Source: Novosphingobium sp. ZN18A2 (GTDB taxonomy: Bacteria > Pseudomonadota > Alphaproteobacteria > Sphingomonadales > Sphingomonadaceae). Taken from it: a stretch of DNA of 64,000 nt. The translations under genes were made by a program, and so were the position numbers. Below the pieces are notes generated by a model. It did not search any database and was not told the origin of the DNA. It saw only the letters and a list, made by a program, of their open reading frames with translations. Positions 44,061 to 54,172 of the stretch are shown here, piece by piece (position 1 is the stretch's first letter; each line of letters opens with the position of its first letter). Location: assembly GCF_036784765.1 (NCBI RefSeq), contig NZ_CP136651.1:124001-188000 (forward strand), written 5' to 3'.

Positions 44061-45137
44061 GTGGTTAACGCAGGCGCAACCAATCTTGTTGACCGCCTGA
44101 AGGCGGAGGCGGCCCGGCTGGGCTTTGCCGCCTGCGGGATCGCGCCCGCCGCTGACGACCCGCTGCGCGCGCGCCGCCTGCACGAATGGCTGGGCGAAGG
44201 CCGGCACGGTCAGATGGAATGGATGGAAACGCGCGCGCACCAGCGACAGGGGCCGCAATCGCTCTGGCCCGAAGCACGCAGCGTTATCGCCCTGGGCATG
44301 AGCTACACCCCCTCTGCCGATCCGATGGCGCTTGCGGCAGAACCGGAACGCGGACGCATTTCAGTCTATGCGCAGGGCGCGGACTATCACGATACGGTGA
44401 AAAAGGCGCTGAAGGCGCTGGCGCGATGGATAGTGGCCGAAGCGGCGAAGCAGGGCGCGGAAGCGGGCGTTAAGGTCTTCGTCGATACCGCGCCGGTGAT
44501 GGAAAAGCCGCTGGGCGAAGCGGCCGGCATCGGCTGGCAGGGCAAGCACACCAACCTTGTCAGCCGCGCGCACGGATCGTGGCTGTTCCTTGGCGCGATC
44601 TACACCACGCTGGACCTTGAGCCCGACGCGCCGGGCCGCGACCGCTGCGGTACGTGCCGCGCCTGCCAGGATGCCTGCCCGACAGACGCGTTCCCCGCGC
44701 CCTATCGGCTCGACGCCCGGCGCTGCATTTCCTACCTGACGATAGAGCACAAGGGGCCGGTGCCCGAGGAACTGCGCGCGGCGCTGGGTAATCGCATCTA
44801 TGGTTGCGACGATTGCCTTGCGGTCTGCCCGTGGAATAAGTTCGCGCAGGCGGGACAGGCCAACCGCGCTTTCCTTCCCCGCGCCGAGCTTGCCGCTCCC
44901 CGTCTTGCGGACCTGCTTTCGCTGGACGACGCGACATTCCGCAAGGTCTTCGCCGGATCGCCGATAAAGCGCATCGGGCGCGATCGCATGGTGCGGAACT
45001 GCCTCTATGCGGCGGGTAACAGCGCGGACGCGGCGCTGGCCGGACCGGTGCGCGCCCTGCTGGACGATCCCGATCCGGCGGTGGCCGACGCGGCCCGTTG
45101 GGCGCTGGCGCGGCTGGGGCTAAGCGCGGCGCGATAG
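44061..45137 (+). CDS. queG: Epoxyqueuosine reductase
   Basis: Cobalamin and Fe-S enzyme that makes queuosine in tRNA. The 358 residues show two 4Fe-4S sites, [16 protein letters not shown] and [13 protein letters not shown], and the N-terminal GFAACGIA and [13 protein letters not shown] blocks. A HEAT-like C-terminal segment ([23 protein letters not shown]) follows. The start is GTG 44061. A nearby ATG at 44039 is out of frame. It is divergent from the ABC genes. Confidence 0.94.
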   Translation: MVNAGATNLVDRLKAEAARLGFAACGIAPAADDPLRARRLHEWLGEGRHGQMEWMETRAHQRQGPQSLWPEARSVIALGMSYTPSADPMALAAEPERGRISVYAQGADYHDTVKKALKALARWIVAEAAKQGAEAGVKVFVDTAPVMEKPLGEAAGIGWQGKHTNLVSRAHGSWLFLGAIYTTLDLEPDAPGRDRCGTCRACQDACPTDAFPAPYRLDARRCISYLTIEHKGPVPEELRAALGNRIYGCDDCLAVCPWNKFAQAGQANRAFLPRAELAAPRLADLLSLDDATFRKVFAGSPIKRIGRDRMVRNCLYAAGNSADAALAGPVRALLDDPDPAVADAARWALARLGLSAAR

Positions 45138-45183
45138 GCGCTTCACCCCGCGCGCAGGGTGAAATGCGGCCGGACGGCTCAGG

Positions 45184-46413
45184 TCAGTCCACCAGTTCCT
45201 TCAGCGGCACGTCGGCGTCGGCCAGCCGGTCAAGGTCTGGCTTGACCCGACCTTCCACCATCTTGCGGCCCTGCACATAGTCCTTGATCATGTTCACGCA
45301 ATCGAGCGCGATCACCCGCCCGTCCTTCAGGTAGACGACAGAGAAGCTGCGGCTGGCCGGATCGCCGCGCAGCACCGTGCGGTCGTGGCCGATCGAAAGG
45401 CCCGCCGTTTGCAGCTTGATGTCGTACTGGTTCGACCAGAACCACGGAATCGCATTGTAGGGCTGGGCCTCTCCGCAGATCGACAGCGCGACCGTCTTGG
45501 CCATGTCGTTGGCGTTCTGCACCGATTCGAGCCGGACGACCGCGCCATCGGCAAAGGCGTTGGCGTGCGCCGCGCAATCGCCGATCGCATAGACGCCGGG
45601 CAAGGAGGTGCGGCAATATTCGTCCACGTCCACCCCGTTCGCCCCGGCGGCACCCGCGGCGATCAGCGGCCCGATGGCGGGGACGATGCCGATGCCCACG
45701 ATCACGATCTCTGCCGGGATCACTTCGCCATCGGCCAGCTTCACACCCGTTGCCTTGCCGTCGCTGCCTTCGATGCTGTCCACCATCACCCCGGTGCGCA
45801 GGTCAACGCCGTGGGCGCGGTGCTCGGCCTCGAAGAAGGTGGAGATATCCTCGCCCGCAACGCGCGCCAGAACGCGCGGCAAGGCTTCCAGCAATGTCAC
45901 GTCGCAGCCCAGCTTGCGCAGCACGGCCGCCGCTTCAAGACCGATATAGCCGCCACCGATCACCGCCACCTTGCGCGCGCCGCCGTCCAGCTCGGCCATC
46001 AGCCGGTCGACATCGGCGCGCGTGCGCACCGCGTGGACCCCGGCATAGTCCGCGCCTTCGCATGAAAGACGGCGCGGGTCGCCGCCCGCGGCCCAGACCA
46101 GCGTGCCGTATCCGATGGTTTCGCCGGACGATAGGGTGACGGTCTTGGCTTTCGCGTCGACCGCCGTCGCCTCTGTGCCCAGCACAAGGCGCACGTCCTT
46201 TTCGTCCCAGAATTTGGGCGGCCGGATGTAGAGCCGCTCGAACGTCTTGTCGCGCGCCAGGTATTCCTTGGAAAGCGGCGGACGTTCGTAAGGCGGTTCG
46301 CTTTCGCGCCCGATCATCGCGATCGAACCTTCGAACCCGTGCTGGCGCAGCGCAAGCGCAAGCTGCGCCCCGCCGTGCCCGGCCCCCACGATAACAACAT
46401 CCGCCTTGTCCAT
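45184..46413 (-). CDS. FAD-dependent ferredoxin reductase-type oxidoreductase
   Basis: A 409-residue pyridine-nucleotide-disulfide family enzyme. The FAD loop is [17 protein letters not shown], the NAD(P)H loop is [17 protein letters not shown], and the ATG-like motif is [26 protein letters not shown] and [13 protein letters not shown] are typical of putidaredoxin/rubredoxin reductases that serve P450 or ring-hydroxylating oxygenases. It could be the NADH side of the CYP153-like system. Three other genes lie between them, so this is only inference. Confidence 0.88.
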   Translation of the reverse strand: MDKADVVIVGAGHGGAQLALALRQHGFEGSIAMIGRESEPPYERPPLSKEYLARDKTFERLYIRPPKFWDEKDVRLVLGTEATAVDAKAKTVTLSSGETIGYGTLVWAAGGDPRRLSCEGADYAGVHAVRTRADVDRLMAELDGGARKVAVIGGGYIGLEAAAVLRKLGCDVTLLEALPRVLARVAGEDISTFFEAEHRAHGVDLRTGVMVDSIEGSDGKATGVKLADGEVIPAEIVIVGIGIVPAIGPLIAAGAAGANGVDVDEYCRTSLPGVYAIGDCAAHANAFADGAVVRLESVQNANDMAKTVALSICGEAQPYNAIPWFWSNQYDIKLQTAGLSIGHDRTVLRGDPASRSFSVVYLKDGRVIALDCVNMIKDYVQGRKMVEGRVKPDLDRLADADVPLKELVD

Positions 46414-46525
46414 CCCTGCACCCTCGTCTCTTGCGAATGTGCCGGTTCAAGCAATTGATCGCCGCCGTCAAGCCGCGACCGGGCCAAATCCCGCCGGAAC
46501 GGGCCGCCTGCAAGCGCGACAGATG

Positions 46526-49500
46526 TCAGCGTGACAGAAGACTGCGCGCCTGGCTGGCGATCTGCGCAAGCATCGCCGGCGCAACCGGACTTGCCGCCTG
46601 CGCTCGCGATACCAGCGCACGGAACTGGCGAACCGGCTGGTCGTGCGCGGCGATCCAGCCGTCGACGAATTCGCCGACGTCCTGCTTCCTGGCGCGGGCG
46701 AGGAATTCAAGCCGCATCTGCTGAAAATCGCGCGCCAGCCCGGCGACCAGCAAGCGCTCCCACGGGTCGGACGGGCTCATCCGGCTGGCCACCTGCTGCG
46801 CCCAGTCAAGTCCCAGCCGCGCGCCAAGGCCGGTGAAGGCGTGGGTCAGTTCGGCCGCATCGGACCTGGTGCTGGCGGCAAGGTGCGCAAGGCCGATGGC
46901 CCCGTCCATGTCGAACAGCGTCACCACCCGCGCCACCGCTTCGCGCGGGGCGCCCGCATCGGCAAGGTCGCCGGAAAGGCGCGCCGCCTGCGCACGGGCT
47001 TCGTCCTTCAGAAGTTCGTCCACGTGCGCGGACAACAGGCCCACGCCCTTGGACAGCGCCGCAACCAGCTTGCCTGGCCGCTGCTCCCCGCGTCCGGCGC
47101 GCAGGATATCGGCAACGTGGCTGCGCACCGCGGCCGCCGCGCGCGAGAACAACAGCAGCCGCGCGTCTTCCGGCATGGCCGCCGTTTCGATGAGCTGCCA
47201 TGTCTCATCGAGGCCAAGCAGGCGCTCCGCGGCGACGAATGCCGCCGCCACCTGCGCCAGCGATGCACCTTCCTCTTCCACCAGTTCGAACGGGTGGATC
47301 ACGCCTATGCGGTTGACGATGCGGTTGGCCAGCCTGGTGGCGATAATCTCGCGCCGCAGCCGGTGGCCCAGGATGTCCTTGCGATAGCGGCTGCGCATCG
47401 GCGCCGGAAAGGCATCGAGCAGTTCGTCCGCCAGTCCCGGATCGTCGGGCACTTCGCTTCCCTCAAGCTCGCGCTGGAGCACCAGTTTCGCGCTGGACAG
47501 CAGCACCGCCAGTTCGGGCCGCGTCAGCCCGCGCCCGTCGACCGCGCGGCGTGACAGCGCATCCGCTTCGGCCAGGCCTTCGGTACGCCGGTCAAGGTCT
47601 CCGCCCTCTTCCAGAAGGTCGATCAGGCGCGAGAAACTGGCCGTGCCCGGTGCGCCCTCACGCTCGGCAATAGACAGCGCGAGCGCCTGCAGCCGGTTGT
47701 CCTCCAGCACCAGCGCGGCGACCTCGTCGGTCATGTCGACCAGCAGTTTCACGCGCGCCTTTTCGGTCAGCCGCGCGTCGCGCCGGGCGGTGGCCAGCGC
47801 GATCTTGATGTTGACCTCGTTGTCGGAGCAATCGACGCCCGCCGAATTGTCGATGAAGTCTGTATTGATGCGCCCGCCGTGCAGGCCGAACTCTATCCGG
47901 CCGGCCTGCGTGATGCCCAGGTTCGCGCCTTCGCCGATCACTTTCGCGCGCATCTCGTCGGCCGAAACGCGTACCGGATCGTTCGCCGGATCGCCCACCT
48001 GGATGTTGTTTTCGCCGCTGGACTTCACATAGGTGCCGATGCCGCCGAACCAGAGGAGGTCCACCGGCGCCTTCAGGATCGCGCTGATCAGGCTTTCCGG
48101 GTCCATCGCTTCCGCATCGACGGCCAGCAATTCGCGCACTTCGGGGCTTAGCGGAATGGACTTGAGGCTGCGCGGAAACACGCCGCCGCCCTTGCTGACC
48201 AGCTTTTCGTCATAATCCGCCCAGCTCGACCGCGGCAGGCCGAACATGCGCTTGCGCTCTGTCCACGATTTCGCGGGATCGGGATCGGGATCGAGGAAGA
48301 TGTGACGGTGGTCGAACGCGGCGACCAGCTTGATCGCCTTCGACAGCAGCATCCCGTTGCCGAAGACATCGCCCGACATATCGCCGCAGCCGGCAACGCG
48401 CACAGGATCTTCCTGCACGTCAACGCCCATCTCGCAGAAGTGGCGCTGCACCGAAATCCACGCGCCACGGGCGGTTATGCCCATCGCCTTGTGGTCGTAT
48501 CCCTTCGATCCGCCGCTGGCGAAAGCATCGTCCAGCCAGAAATCGCGTTCCGCCGCAATGGCGTTGGCGACGTCCGAAAATGTGGCCGTGCCCTTGTCCG
48601 CCGCAACCACGAAATAGGGATCGTCGCCGTCGTGGATCACCACGCCGTCGGGGTGGACCACCTTGCCGTTCTCGATGTTGTCGGTGACGGAAAGCAGCGT
48701 GCGGATGAAGCACTGGTAACTGCCCTTGCCCTCGGCCAGCCACCCGTCGCGGTCCTTCACCGAATCGGGCAGGTGCTTGGGATAGAAGCCGCCCTTGGCG
48801 CCGGTGGGCACGATCACCGCGTTCTTCACGCGCTGCGCCTTCATCAGGCCCAGGATCTCCGTGCGGAAATCGTCGCGCCGGTCAGACCAGCGCAGGCCGC
48901 CGCGCGCCACCGGCCCGGCGCGCAGGTGGATGCCTTCCACGCGCGGCGAATAGACGAATATCTCGCGCCAGGGCAGCGGCTTGGGAAGGCCGGGCACTTT
49001 TGCCGATTCGAGCTTGAAGGCCAGCGCCTCTTTCCCGGCATCGGCAAAGGCATTGGTGCGCAGGATCGCGCCAACGGTGCCGTGAATCGCGCGCAGCAGC
49101 CGATCGTCGTTGATCGCCGCGACATTGGCCAGCCCCGCGCGAATGCGCTCAAGCGCCTCGGCCGTCGCCTTTTCGCGGTCCCCCTTGAACGCCGGATCGT
49201 GGCGGACCACGAATGTATCGACCAGCGCGCGGGTTACCGCCGGCGCGTTTTTCAGCGCATCGACGACGGTGGCGATGCCATAGCCGATCCCCACCTGGCG
49301 CAAGTAACGGAACCAGGCGCGCAGCCAGTTGGCTTCGCTGGCGGTAAGGCCGGTGGCGACGATCAGGCGGTTGAACGCATCGTCCTCCGCCTCGCCGTTG
49401 AGCACCGCCGCAAGCGAATGCTCAATCGCCTCGCTGCGTTCCAGCAGGTCTTCGGCTGTGCAGTCGTCGGGCAGTCCGATCAGGAAATCGTGGATATAGC

Positions 49501-51229
49501 CCATCGCCCCGCGATCGAGCGGGGTCGGAACCTCCTCGAGCACGCGGAAACCGAAGTTTTCTAGCACGGGCACCGCGTCCGACAGCACGATCGCGCCTTC
49601 ACGCTGGTAAAGCTTGAGGCGCAGCGCATCGTCTTCGGGCCGGCGGTGAAGCCGGGCGGAGCGGCGCACGCCCTCGGTGCCCAGCGCGCGCAGGGCCAGG
49701 ATGTCGGCCGCCGCCTCGGCCGGGCCGTTGGCGGCACGGTAATCGAGCGGGAAGGCATCGGCATAGCGCCCGGCAAGCGCGGCGGCGCGGGCCGCGTCCT
49801 CATGCGCGACAAGTGCGCTTTCCACGGCCTGCGGCCAGCCGCGCACCATCGCCTGGAGCCGGATATCGAGATCGGCCTCCTGCGGATCGGTATCGCCTTC
49901 GCGCGTGTCGAGCACGAAGCGCAGCAGCGCAAGGTTGCCGCCTTCCACCGAAAGGCTCCAGTCGAGCACGCTGGCGCTTGCCGCCTGCTCCAGCATTTCG
50001 ATGATCTGCAGGCGAAGCGCGGTGGCGATCGCGTCGCGCGGCAGCCACACGAATGCGAACAGGTGCCGCGCCAGCGGTGCGCGCACCAGCGCAAGGCGCG
50101 GACGCGGACGATCGACCAGGCTCATCATCGTCGTCGCGATGCGTTCCAGGTCTTCATCCGAAAAACTTGCCAGCAGGTCGTGCGGCAGCGTGGTCAGCGC
50201 GTGGACCAGCGCCTTTCCGGCGTGGCCAGACGGATCGAAGCCGAACTTGTCCATCAACCCGGCGAGCTGCGCGCGCAGGCGCGGAATGCGGTCGGGCGAT
50301 GCGCCAAGCGCGGCGCTGGTCCATACGCCGGCATGGACCGAAAGCGCCTCTACCTTGCCGCCCGAAAGCTGCGGCACGATGAACAGGTCGAGCGGGACGT
50401 GCCGGTGCACGTTCGAAATCCGGTTGGCCTTGATGACCAGCGGCGCACGGCCGCGATTGCCTTCGGCCGCCGGGGCATCCCCGTCGAACCACGCGAACGC
50501 GCGATCGAGCGAGGCGGGCGCCAGCACTTCGCGCGCGCTCTTGCGGCAGATGCCAAGGAGGTTCTGTTTCGATCCGTCGCGCTTCACCGTCTGGTGGCCA
50601 AGCTGGGTCAGCATGCCTTCGGCCAGCCAGCGCAGCAGCGCCGCGCCTTCCGAATCGGGCACGGCAACCGCGTCTTCCAGCATCAGGCCCTGCATCTTCG
50701 GCCAGTCCGCCACCGCCGCGCGCACATCGCCCAGCGTGGCCGACAATGCGGCGTGAAGCGTGCGGCGCAGGCGCGCATCGGCGCGGTCTGTTTCGATATA
50801 GACCACCGATTCGCGCATTTCGCCTTCGGCATCGCCTTCGGGCATGTCGGTCAGCTTGCCGTCCGCATCGCGCCGCACCGCCACAACCGGGTGCAACAGG
50901 CGGTCTATCGCAAGGCCGTGCGCGGCAATCGTCCCGGCGATGGAATCGACCAGGAAGGGCATGTCGTGATTGACGATGGCGATGCGCAGATAGCGTTCAT
51001 CGCCGCCCAGCACGCTGTCTATGCCGATCGCGGCTTCGCCCGTCTCGCGCCGGAGCGCGGCGCGGACCACGAATTCGGCCGCTTCGCGCAGGCGGCCATC
51101 GGGATAATCCGCCGCTTCGCCGGGAAGCAGCGAACCCTCGAAACGCGCGGCCAGCGCGTCGACAAGGGCAGCGGGAGCACTGGCTGACCGCTTGCTGGCG
51201 GTCTTGCGGGAAGCGGTCTTGGTAGGCAT
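46526..51229 (-). CDS. gdhB: NAD-dependent glutamate dehydrogenase, large (L-GDH180) type
   Basis: A 1567-residue enzyme that oxidises glutamate to 2-oxoglutarate and ammonia with NAD. It has an N-terminal ACT-like regulatory region (about 1-600), with VNHDMPFLVDSIAGTIAAHGL and KANRISNVHRHVPLD. The catalytic domain has GIHLRAGPVARGGLRWSDRRDDFRTEILGLMKAQ and GAKGGFYPKHLP (substrate-binding Lys), then GCGDMSGDVFGNGML and GIGTYVKSS. A helical C-terminal domain follows. It is usually a catabolic enzyme. The upstream 175 bp are AT-rich for this genome. Confidence 0.95.
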   Translation of the reverse strand: MPTKTASRKTASKRSASAPAALVDALAARFEGSLLPGEAADYPDGRLREAAEFVVRAALRRETGEAAIGIDSVLGGDERYLRIAIVNHDMPFLVDSIAGTIAAHGLAIDRLLHPVVAVRRDADGKLTDMPEGDAEGEMRESVVYIETDRADARLRRTLHAALSATLGDVRAAVADWPKMQGLMLEDAVAVPDSEGAALLRWLAEGMLTQLGHQTVKRDGSKQNLLGICRKSAREVLAPASLDRAFAWFDGDAPAAEGNRGRAPLVIKANRISNVHRHVPLDLFIVPQLSGGKVEALSVHAGVWTSAALGASPDRIPRLRAQLAGLMDKFGFDPSGHAGKALVHALTTLPHDLLASFSDEDLERIATTMMSLVDRPRPRLALVRAPLARHLFAFVWLPRDAIATALRLQIIEMLEQAASASVLDWSLSVEGGNLALLRFVLDTREGDTDPQEADLDIRLQAMVRGWPQAVESALVAHEDAARAAALAGRYADAFPLDYRAANGPAEAAADILALRALGTEGVRRSARLHRRPEDDALRLKLYQREGAIVLSDAVPVLENFGFRVLEEVPTPLDRGAMGYIHDFLIGLPDDCTAEDLLERSEAIEHSLAAVLNGEAEDDAFNRLIVATGLTASEANWLRAWFRYLRQVGIGYGIATVVDALKNAPAVTRALVDTFVVRHDPAFKGDREKATAEALERIRAGLANVAAINDDRLLRAIHGTVGAILRTNAFADAGKEALAFKLESAKVPGLPKPLPWREIFVYSPRVEGIHLRAGPVARGGLRWSDRRDDFRTEILGLMKAQRVKNAVIVPTGAKGGFYPKHLPDSVKDRDGWLAEGKGSYQCFIRTLLSVTDNIENGKVVHPDGVVIHDGDDPYFVVAADKGTATFSDVANAIAAERDFWLDDAFASGGSKGYDHKAMGITARGAWISVQRHFCEMGVDVQEDPVRVAGCGDMSGDVFGNGMLLSKAIKLVAAFDHRHIFLDPDPDPAKSWTERKRMFGLPRSSWADYDEKLVSKGGGVFPRSLKSIPLSPEVRELLAVDAEAMDPESLISAILKAPVDLLWFGGIGTYVKSSGENNIQVGDPANDPVRVSADEMRAKVIGEGANLGITQAGRIEFGLHGGRINTDFIDNSAGVDCSDNEVNIKIALATARRDARLTEKARVKLLVDMTDEVAALVLEDNRLQALALSIAEREGAPGTASFSRLIDLLEEGGDLDRRTEGLAEADALSRRAVDGRGLTRPELAVLLSSAKLVLQRELEGSEVPDDPGLADELLDAFPAPMRSRYRKDILGHRLRREIIATRLANRIVNRIGVIHPFELVEEEGASLAQVAAAFVAAERLLGLDETWQLIETAAMPEDARLLLFSRAAAAVRSHVADILRAGRGEQRPGKLVAALSKGVGLLSAHVDELLKDEARAQAARLSGDLADAGAPREAVARVVTLFDMDGAIGLAHLAASTRSDAAELTHAFTGLGARLGLDWAQQVASRMSPSDPWERLLVAGLARDFQQMRLEFLARARKQDVGEFVDGWIAAHDQPVRQFRALVSRAQAASPVAPAMLAQIASQARSLLSR

Positions 51230-51405
51230 CGGTGTCTTCCAGCCTTTACTTGCGGCTCGTTGGAACGACGTTCGCGCGCTTTATAATTATATTTCTTCCG
51301 CGTGAAGCAATAATTCAGATGGTAGCGGGGCTTCCGGATCGCCACAAGCGGCGATCCATCCCTATTGACGGCTACCCGCCGCCCGATCCGCTATTGCCTT
51401 GCTCC

Positions 51406-52389
51406 CTATAACCCGGCGGCGGCCTCCATCGCCAGTTCAAGCGAGCGGCGGCGATGCGCGGGATCGAAGGTGGAGCCGGCGAAGATCAGTTCGTCCGCCT
51501 GCGTGCGCTCCGCAAAGGCGGCGATCTGGCGGCGCGCGGTATCGACCGAGCCGACCGCGCTGGCCTGCCGCATGTGCTCCAGCATAGCCCGCTGCTGCAC
51601 GGGCAGGCTTTCGCGATAACCGTCCACCGGAGGTTTCAGGCGGCCCGGATTGCCGGTCCGCAGCGCCACGAAGGCCTGGTCCATCGAAGACGCTTCGTAA
51701 ACCGCCTGTTCGTCCGTTTCGGCAACGAACACGTTGATCGCGGCCATCGCGTGCGGCTTTGCCAGCGTGGCAGAGGGTTTGAATTCGTCGCGGTAACGCT
51801 TCAGCGCGGCATCCAGGTGATCGGGCGCGAAGTGCGATGCGAATGCATAGGGCAGGCCCAGCATCGCGGCCAGTTGCGCGCCGAACAGGCTGGACCCCAG
51901 CATCCACATCTCGATATCCGCACCCAGTCCGGGGGTCGCCTGCAAGGGCATTTTCGGCTCACCCGTGAAGTGCGCGCGCAGTTCCACCACGTCCTGCGGG
52001 AAATGTTCGGCCGCGCGGTTCACGTCCTTGCGCAGCGCGTTGACGATGCGCTGGTCCGCCCCCGGCGCGCGGCCCAGGCCCAGGTCGATGCGCCCCGGAA
52101 ACAGCGCGTCCAGCGTGCCGAACTGTTCCGCGATCACCAGCGGGTTGTGGTTGGGCAGCATGATCCCGCCCGCGCCGATGCGGATGGTGGAGGTCGCATG
52201 GCCGATATGCGCCAGCGTTACCGCGGTGGCCGCGCTGGCGATCCCGGCCATGCCGTGATGTTCCGCCACCCAGAAACGGTGATAGCCCGCGGCCTCTGCC
52301 GTCCGGGCCAGTTGCGCCGCGTTGTCCAGCGCCGCGCCGATGGTGCCGCCTTCGACGACGGGGACGAGATCGAGAACTGCCAGCTTCAC
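51406..52389 (-). CDS. LLM-class flavin-dependent oxidoreductase (luciferase-like)
   Basis: A 327-residue luciferase-like monooxygenase fold. LAVLDLVPV and GYHRFWVAEHHGMAGIASAATAV, GAGGIMLPNHNPLVIAEQFGTLDALFPGRIDLGLGRAPG are the YhbW/MsnO8-type signature. It uses reduced flavin from a separate reductase. The substrate is unknown. The GTG start overlaps the TPR-protein stop by 4 bp. The gene completes a coupled hydrolase-TPR-LLM set. Confidence 0.9.
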   Translation of the reverse strand: MKLAVLDLVPVVEGGTIGAALDNAAQLARTAEAAGYHRFWVAEHHGMAGIASAATAVTLAHIGHATSTIRIGAGGIMLPNHNPLVIAEQFGTLDALFPGRIDLGLGRAPGADQRIVNALRKDVNRAAEHFPQDVVELRAHFTGEPKMPLQATPGLGADIEMWMLGSSLFGAQLAAMLGLPYAFASHFAPDHLDAALKRYRDEFKPSATLAKPHAMAAINVFVAETDEQAVYEASSMDQAFVALRTGNPGRLKPPVDGYRESLPVQQRAMLEHMRQASAVGSVDTARRQIAAFAERTQADELIFAGSTFDPAHRRRSLELAMEAAAGL

Positions 52390-53306
52390 TTGGGCGCCTT
52401 CTCCTGTGACGTGTCCGTTTGCTTCGGGCCGTCCGCCTGTTTCGGCGGCGCGGTATCGGCCGCCAGCTGGTCAAGATAGCCCTGCGCGGTCTTTGCCTCG
52501 GCGCTTCCGGGTGCAACCTTCAGCACCGATTGCCAGCTTGACCGTGCCGCCTCGTCATGCCCGGAAAGGACGGCGATCACCCCCGCTTCCAGTCCGATCC
52601 GCGGATCGCGCGGGTTCAGCACGTTTGCCTTCTGGATATAGCCTTGCGCTTCGGCCAGCTTGTCTTCCCGCCGCGCCAGCGTGGCGGAAAGCAGCCAGAC
52701 CTCTGCATTCATCGGCGCCAGCAACCGCGCCTGTGCCAGCGCGCCCGACGCTTCCGGCCCGCGGTTGAGCGCAACCAGCGCGCGGGCGCGATCGGCCTGG
52801 ATGCCGCCGATAACCTGCTTGTCGGGATAATCCACCACGGCCACAGCCTTGTCGAACCAGCCCAGCGCCTGCTGCGCCTGCCCGGCGGCCAGTGCGGCAT
52901 TGCCGGCCATCGCCATAAGCGGCACGGCGGACACCGCCTGCTCTGCCGGGATGCCTTTCACGGCGGATGCGAACGCCTTCTGCGCATCGGTGAAGTTGCC
53001 AAGCGCGGTCAGCGCCATGCCCAGGCACTGGTTCGCGCGCACTTGCGCCATCGGCCCGCCGCCTTCGGCCAGCCAAGAATGCGCTTCGGCCAGCCCCAGG
53101 GCGGGATCGCGCCGCGTCTTGGCAAGGCACAGTGTCAGGCGGTCCATGTCGGGGGAGGAACGCCGCGCCTCGGGCGGCGGGGCAGACTTCACCACGGTGC
53201 TGCGGCGGGGAATGGGCAAGGGCGCAAGGTCGACCGGCGCCGCGCTGCCCATCGACGGCTGGGCGCCGATCTGGGCAAGCAGGACAAGGGGAAGAAGCAT
53301 GGACAT
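52386..53306 (-). CDS. Exported TPR-repeat protein
   Basis: A 306-residue protein with a signal peptide (MLLPLVLLAQIGAQ). After a Pro/Arg linker it carries TPR-like helical repeats: ALGNFTDAQKAFASAV, AAGQAQQALGWFDKAVAVVD, ALNRGPEASGALAQARLLAP and EDKLAEAQGYIQKANVLNP. The tail is polar (PPKQADGPKQTDTSQEK). It is a probable periplasmic scaffold. The ATG overlaps the stop of the hydrolase gene and its own stop overlaps the LLM start, so all three are coupled. Confidence 0.8.
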   Translation of the reverse strand: MSMLLPLVLLAQIGAQPSMGSAAPVDLAPLPIPRRSTVVKSAPPPEARRSSPDMDRLTLCLAKTRRDPALGLAEAHSWLAEGGGPMAQVRANQCLGMALTALGNFTDAQKAFASAVKGIPAEQAVSAVPLMAMAGNAALAAGQAQQALGWFDKAVAVVDYPDKQVIGGIQADRARALVALNRGPEASGALAQARLLAPMNAEVWLLSATLARREDKLAEAQGYIQKANVLNPRDPRIGLEAGVIAVLSGHDEAARSSWQSVLKVAPGSAEAKTAQGYLDQLAADTAPPKQADGPKQTDTSQEKAPK

Positions 53307-54076
53307 CAGGCGGGCTTTCCGTGGGCCTGCCTGCCGGGCAGCGCGTCGATCGTGCGCAGCAGCACGGCGATATCGCCGTCGCGCGACAGGCGGTGATCGC
53401 CGTCCTTGATAAGGTGCACCTGCACATCGGCTGAACGCAGCGCCTCCGCCGTCTTCAGCGAAAGCGCCCAGGGCACGTCGGAATCGGCCTGCCCGTGGAC
53501 AAGGCGCACCGGCCCGTCGAACGCGATCCCGCCGTCCAGCAGGCGCTGCGCCTGCCCGTCCGCCCAGAAGCGGGCGTGCATCGGCGTGGGTTCGGGGCCA
53601 TAGGGATTTTCGTCGAACACGGTTTCGCCCGCGGCCAGCTTCGCCTTGTCCGCCGCGCTTCGCCCCCAGTCGGTGAAGTCCGGCGCGGCGGCGATGCCGA
53701 CAAGCGCGCAAACGCGGTCCGGCATGGCGAGCGCGCCCAGCAGCATCAGCCAGCCACCCATCGACGATCCGATCAGCACCACGCGGTCCAGCCCCTTCGC
53801 GCCGACCAGCGCGGCCAGTTCCTCGCGCCAGCGCGAAAGCGTGCCGTCGGCAAAATCGCCGGGGCTCTGTCCGCAGCCAGAATAGTCGAACAGCAGGCAG
53901 GCGCGGCCCTTCGCGCGCGCCCATTCGAACACGGCCGTGGCCTTGCCGCCTTCCATGTCCGACATATAACCGGGCAGGAAAACCAGCGCCGGTCCCTCTC
54001 CGGGCGTGAAGCGATGGGCGATCCGGCGCCCGTCTGGCATCTGGTGGAAGGCGATGTCGGTCATGGTTACCGTCAT
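53306..54076 (-). CDS. Alpha/beta hydrolase
   Basis: A 256-residue serine hydrolase. The nucleophile elbow is VLIGSSMGGWLMLL. The catalytic Asp is probably in VHGQADSDVP and the His in IKDGDHRLSRDGD. ALVFLPGYMSD and LLFDYSGCGQSPGDF are typical of the ABHD10/YcjY-like group. It has no signal peptide. The substrate is unknown. It is divergent from the M20 peptidase gene by 96 bp. Confidence 0.88.
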   Translation of the reverse strand: MTVTMTDIAFHQMPDGRRIAHRFTPGEGPALVFLPGYMSDMEGGKATAVFEWARAKGRACLLFDYSGCGQSPGDFADGTLSRWREELAALVGAKGLDRVVLIGSSMGGWLMLLGALAMPDRVCALVGIAAAPDFTDWGRSAADKAKLAAGETVFDENPYGPEPTPMHARFWADGQAQRLLDGGIAFDGPVRLVHGQADSDVPWALSLKTAEALRSADVQVHLIKDGDHRLSRDGDIAVLLRTIDALPGRQAHGKPA

Positions 54077-54172
54077 GCCCCGGCGCGGCGGGGGCAGGCA
54101 AGCATCGTGTGGCCTTGCCCGACAGAAAGCGACGGCTTAGCTTCTGCACAATTCTTCAAGGGGGACAGGCAC

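Noticed and set aside
49646..51187. Long plus-strand frame of about 510 codons opposite the glutamate dehydrogenase
   Set aside because: It is a composition shadow with no recognisable motif. The minus-strand enzyme is conserved throughout.
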